Source: Gemmatimonadota bacterium (GTDB lineage Bacteria; Gemmatimonadota; Gemmatimonadetes; Palauibacterales; Palauibacteraceae). Taken from it: a stretch of DNA of 6,626 nt. Shown here piece after piece: positions 4,106-6,626 of this stretch. The notes under the pieces are model-generated. The model had not been told where the DNA came from and did not search any database. It saw only the letters and a list, made by a program, of their open reading frames with translations. The DNA is taken from contig JAMJQV010000090.1 in NCBI GenBank assembly GCA_023554435.1, positions 1 to 6,626 on the forward strand, in the 5' to 3' direction. The translations under genes and the position numbers were made by a program. How positions within the stretch are numbered: the stretch's first letter is position 1; each line of letters begins with the position of its first letter.

Positions 4106-6626
4106 TCAGGCGAAATAGAGGCGACGAGCTGGCGACCGAGGTCAAGTACCCGGGCGTCCCGATGGCAATGGACGGCAGCGCCGCGGTCGTAGAGATGGAG
4201 ACCGCGGCCAGCGAGGGAGCGGGAGCCTACCCGATCACTCCGTCGACCCAGATGGGCGAGGGATGGGCCGCGGCGAAAGCAGCCGGGAAGACGAACGTCA
4301 ACGGCCGCCGACTCCTGTTCTTCGAGCCCGAGGGCGAGCACGCCGCTGCCGGCGTTACGGCGGGAATGAGCATGACCGGTCTGCGAGCCACCAACTTCTC
4401 CAGCGGCCAGGGCATCGCGTACATGCACGAATCGCTGTACGCGGCCGTTGGAAAGCGCCTCACCTACGTGCTCAACGTCGCGGCCCGCGCCATGACCAAG
4501 CATGCGCTGAACGTGCACGCCGGTCATGACGACTATCATGCGGTCGACGACACCGGTTTCTTCCAGCTGTTCGCGAAGGACGTGCAGGGGATCGCCGACC
4601 TGACGGTGATCGCACACCGTATCGCGGAGCTCAGCCTGAATCCGGGTCTCGTCGCGCAGGACGGATTCCTCACCAGCCACGTGATCGAGTCGATGCGGCT
4701 CCCCGAGCGAGAGCTGATCAAGGAGTACCTGGGTGATCCGGCGGACATGATCGAGTCTCCCACGCCGGCCCAGGTTCTGACGTTCGGCGAGAAGCGCCGC
4801 CGCATTCCCGAGATGTTCGACCTCGACTATCCGGCCCTGCTGGGTTCCGTGCAGAACCAGGACGCCTACATGCAGGGCGTCGCGGCGCAGCGCCCGTTCT
4901 ACTTCGACCACGTCCGGGAGCTCACGGACAGGGCGATGGCGGAGTACGGCGAGCTCACGGGCCGGCGGTACGAGCGGACCATGGGGTACCGCCTGGAAGA
5001 CGCGGAGTATGTCCTCGTGGGCCAGGGCTCCATCGTCTCCAACGCGGAGGCCGTGGCGGACTACCTGCGGGCAGAACGCGGACTCAAGGTCGGCGTGATG
5101 GACGTGGTGATGTTCCGTCCGTTCCCCAGCGACCTGATCAGCGCGATGCTGAAGGGCAAGAAGGGCGTCACGGTGCTCGAGCGGTGCGATCAGCCGCTTG
5201 CCGTCGACCAGCCGCTCCTGCGAGAAATCCGCGCCGCCCTGTCCCAGGGGCAGGAGAATTTCCGGGCGAGCCGCGCCTCCAAGAACGGCTCCCGTCCTTT
5301 CCCGGGTGTGGCCGATGTCGCGCCGGAGCAGGTGCCCGACTTCTACTCGGCCGGGTTCGGCTTCGGAAGCCGCGACCTGCAGCCGATGGACCTCGTGCTC
5401 TCCGTGGAGAACATGCTTCCCGACGGAGTCCGGCGCCGGCAGTACTATCTCGGCATCGACTTAGTGCGTGAGGGCACGAACCTCCCGAAGCTCGAGATCT
5501 GGCAGGAGAAGCTGCTGGAGCACTATCCGGACCTCGCGGACCGGGCGCTCGTTCCCGAGACGAACATCAACCTGCTGCCTCCCGACGCGATCTCGCTTCG
5601 CATCCACTCGGTCGGTGGCTGGGGCGCCATCACGATGGGCAAGAACGTGGTCATGACCGCGAACGAGCTCGCCGGCCTCAACGTGAAGGCGAATCCGAAA
5701 TACGGATCCGAGAAGAAGGGTCAGCCCACCACGTTTTATGGCGTGATGTCGCGCGAGCCGCTGAAGCTGAACGGCGAGCTCAAGTTCGTGAACGTGGTGC
5801 TGTCTCCCGATCCGAACGTGTTCCTCAATTCCAACCCGCTGGCCGGCATGCAGCCGGGCGGCGTGTTCGTGATCCAGAGCGACCACGATCCGGAAGCGCT
5901 GTGGGCTTCCATGCCCCCGCAGGCCAAGCAGGCGATCCAGGAGAACAACGTCAAGGTATATGCCGTTGACGCGTTCAAGATCGCCACGGAAGAAGCCACC
6001 GACCCCGACCTGCGGTACCGGATGCAGGGCACGGCCTTCATGGGCGCCTTCTTCCGCACCTCGCCGTTCATGGCCGCGGAAGGCCTGGACGAGGAGACCC
6101 TGTTCGAGGGCATGCGCAAGCAGCTGGAGAAGAAGTTCGGTCACCTCGGCGAGCGTGTCGTGGACGCCAATTTGAAGGTGATCCGACGCGGCTTCGACGA
6201 GGTTCGGGCCGTCAACGTCGAGGGCGAGCTGGTGGCGGCCGGCCAGGTCATGGCCGAGGCAGCCGTCGGACAGATCCCTACCCTGCTCGACCACCCGGAC
6301 CAGGAGTGGGGCATCGGGAACCAGGGACGGTTCTGGGAGCAGGTCTGCGCTTTCTGCGCCACTACAGGTGAAGACGGCATCGCCGATCCCTTCGCCGCCA
6401 TCAGCGCCATCCCGGCTTCCACCAGTGTGGTCCGGGACATGACCAATATTCGCTTCGAGGTGCCGGACTTCATTCCCGAGAAGTGCACAGGGTGCAGCCA
6501 ATGCTGGGTCCAATGCCCAGACACGGCCATCCCAGGGGTGGTGAATACCACAGAGCAGATTCTGGATGCAGCGATTCGGACGGCAGTGGACGGTGGAGCC
6601 TCCCTCGACCAGTTCATGTCCATCTC
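4102..6626 (+). CDS. Large pyruvate:ferredoxin oxidoreductase-like 2-oxoacid oxidoreductase (NifJ/Por type), 3'-partial
   Basis: This is a multidomain 2-oxoacid:ferredoxin oxidoreductase expected to split pyruvate or a similar 2-oxoacid into acyl-CoA and CO2, or run in reverse. The visible 841 residues run alpha, gamma, then ferredoxin domain. The alpha domain begins MDGSAAVVE (23-31) and has YPITPST (43-49), E79 in EGEHAAAG and R129 in AARAMTKHA. T46, E79 and R129 align with the Thr31, Glu64 and Arg114 active-site residues of Desulfovibrio PFOR. The transketolase C-like domain spans ~300-380. The gamma domain starts at HSVGGWGAITMGKN (502-515) and contains NPKYGSEKKGQPTTFY (531-546). A ferredoxin motif CTGCSQCWVQCP (795-806) comes near the edge; the second cysteine motif and the TPP domain should follow outside. 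The ATG overlaps the rnfB-like stop as ATGA. The conserved blocks resemble a distinct long PFOR-like subfamily rather than orthodox NifJ. Substrate is inferred. Confidence 0.92.
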   Translation, partial: MIRRNRGDELATEVKYPGVPMAMDGSAAVVEMETAASEGAGAYPITPSTQMGEGWAAAKAAGKTNVNGRRLLFFEPEGEHAAAGVTAGMSMTGLRATNFSSGQGIAYMHESLYAAVGKRLTYVLNVAARAMTKHALNVHAGHDDYHAVDDTGFFQLFAKDVQGIADLTVIAHRIAELSLNPGLVAQDGFLTSHVIESMRLPERELIKEYLGDPADMIESPTPAQVLTFGEKRRRIPEMFDLDYPALLGSVQNQDAYMQGVAAQRPFYFDHVRELTDRAMAEYGELTGRRYERTMGYRLEDAEYVLVGQGSIVSNAEAVADYLRAERGLKVGVMDVVMFRPFPSDLISAMLKGKKGVTVLERCDQPLAVDQPLLREIRAALSQGQENFRASRASKNGSRPFPGVADVAPEQVPDFYSAGFGFGSRDLQPMDLVLSVENMLPDGVRRRQYYLGIDLVREGTNLPKLEIWQEKLLEHYPDLADRALVPETNINLLPPDAISLRIHSVGGWGAITMGKNVVMTANELAGLNVKANPKYGSEKKGQPTTFYGVMSREPLKLNGELKFVNVVLSPDPNVFLNSNPLAGMQPGGVFVIQSDHDPEALWASMPPQAKQAIQENNVKVYAVDAFKIATEEATDPDLRYRMQGTAFMGAFFRTSPFMAAEGLDEETLFEGMRKQLEKKFGHLGERVVDANLKVIRRGFDEVRAVNVEGELVAAGQVMAEAAVGQIPTLLDHPDQEWGIGNQGRFWEQVCAFCATTGEDGIADPFAAISAIPASTSVVRDMTNIRFEVPDFIPEKCTGCSQCWVQCPDTAIPGVVNTTEQILDAAIRTAVDGGASLDQFMSI

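Noticed and set aside
3979..4911. Minus-strand open frame (310 codons) opposite the start of the PFOR-like gene
   Set aside because: The sense strand carries clear alpha-domain motifs with conserved active-site residues, so this is a compositional shadow.
5461..5463. Rare TTA leucine codon in the PFOR-like gene as a possible translational switch
   Set aside because: TTA-based control is known for Streptomyces and its relatives, and nothing else here points to that group. A single TTA in a long gene is not evidence of regulation.
5461..6513. Minus-strand open frame (350 codons) opposite the gamma domain of the PFOR-like gene
   Set aside because: The sense strand carries unmistakable gamma and ferredoxin motifs. 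The antisense product is His/Leu/Arg-rich with no recognisable domain.

Overview
The window is a single-direction, almost gapless run of genes for ferredoxin-linked 2-oxoacid metabolism on the + strand of a GC-rich bacterial genome; third codon positions are overwhelmingly G or C. I recognise four of the five genes from protein motifs. A mesophilic, high-GC bacterium with anaerobic or CO2-fixing capacity is suggested. Gemmatimonadota or a relative would fit, but this is a guess from gene architecture and composition, because nothing here is a phylogenetic marker.

Layout: (1) 2-1276, the 3' part of korA, the alpha or gamma-alpha fused subunit of a 2-oxoglutarate:ferredoxin oxidoreductase, cut by the left edge. 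(2) 1273-2226, korB, the TPP and 4Fe-4S subunit, joined to korA by an ATGA overlap. (3) 2216-3247, a 343-residue soluble protein of unknown function that overlaps korB by 11 bases. (4) 3254-4105, an RnfB-type iron-sulfur protein with one N-terminal membrane helix, starting at GTG six bases after gene 3. (5) 4102 to the right edge, the first 841 residues of a large multidomain pyruvate:ferredoxin-oxidoreductase-like enzyme (NifJ/Por type), joined to gene 4 by a second ATGA overlap and cut by the window end.

How they may work together: KorAB oxidises 2-oxoglutarate (or makes it from succinyl-CoA and CO2), and the last gene should do the same for pyruvate or a related 2-oxoacid. KorAB shows no ferredoxin (delta) subunit here. 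The RnfB-like protein between the two enzymes, rich in iron-sulfur clusters and probably membrane-tethered, is the obvious candidate for the shared electron carrier. No RnfA, C, D, E or G gene is visible, so it may act outside a full Rnf complex. The unknown protein is translationally tied to these genes and is the least explained part of the operon.

There are no RNA genes, mobile elements, CRISPR arrays, terminators or promoters that I can support. The only space between genes is six bases, so the whole window looks like the interior of one transcript whose promoter lies to the left. The most notable sequence observation is that the last ferredoxin pair of the RnfB-like protein has lost exactly the four cysteines that would hold one of its two clusters.
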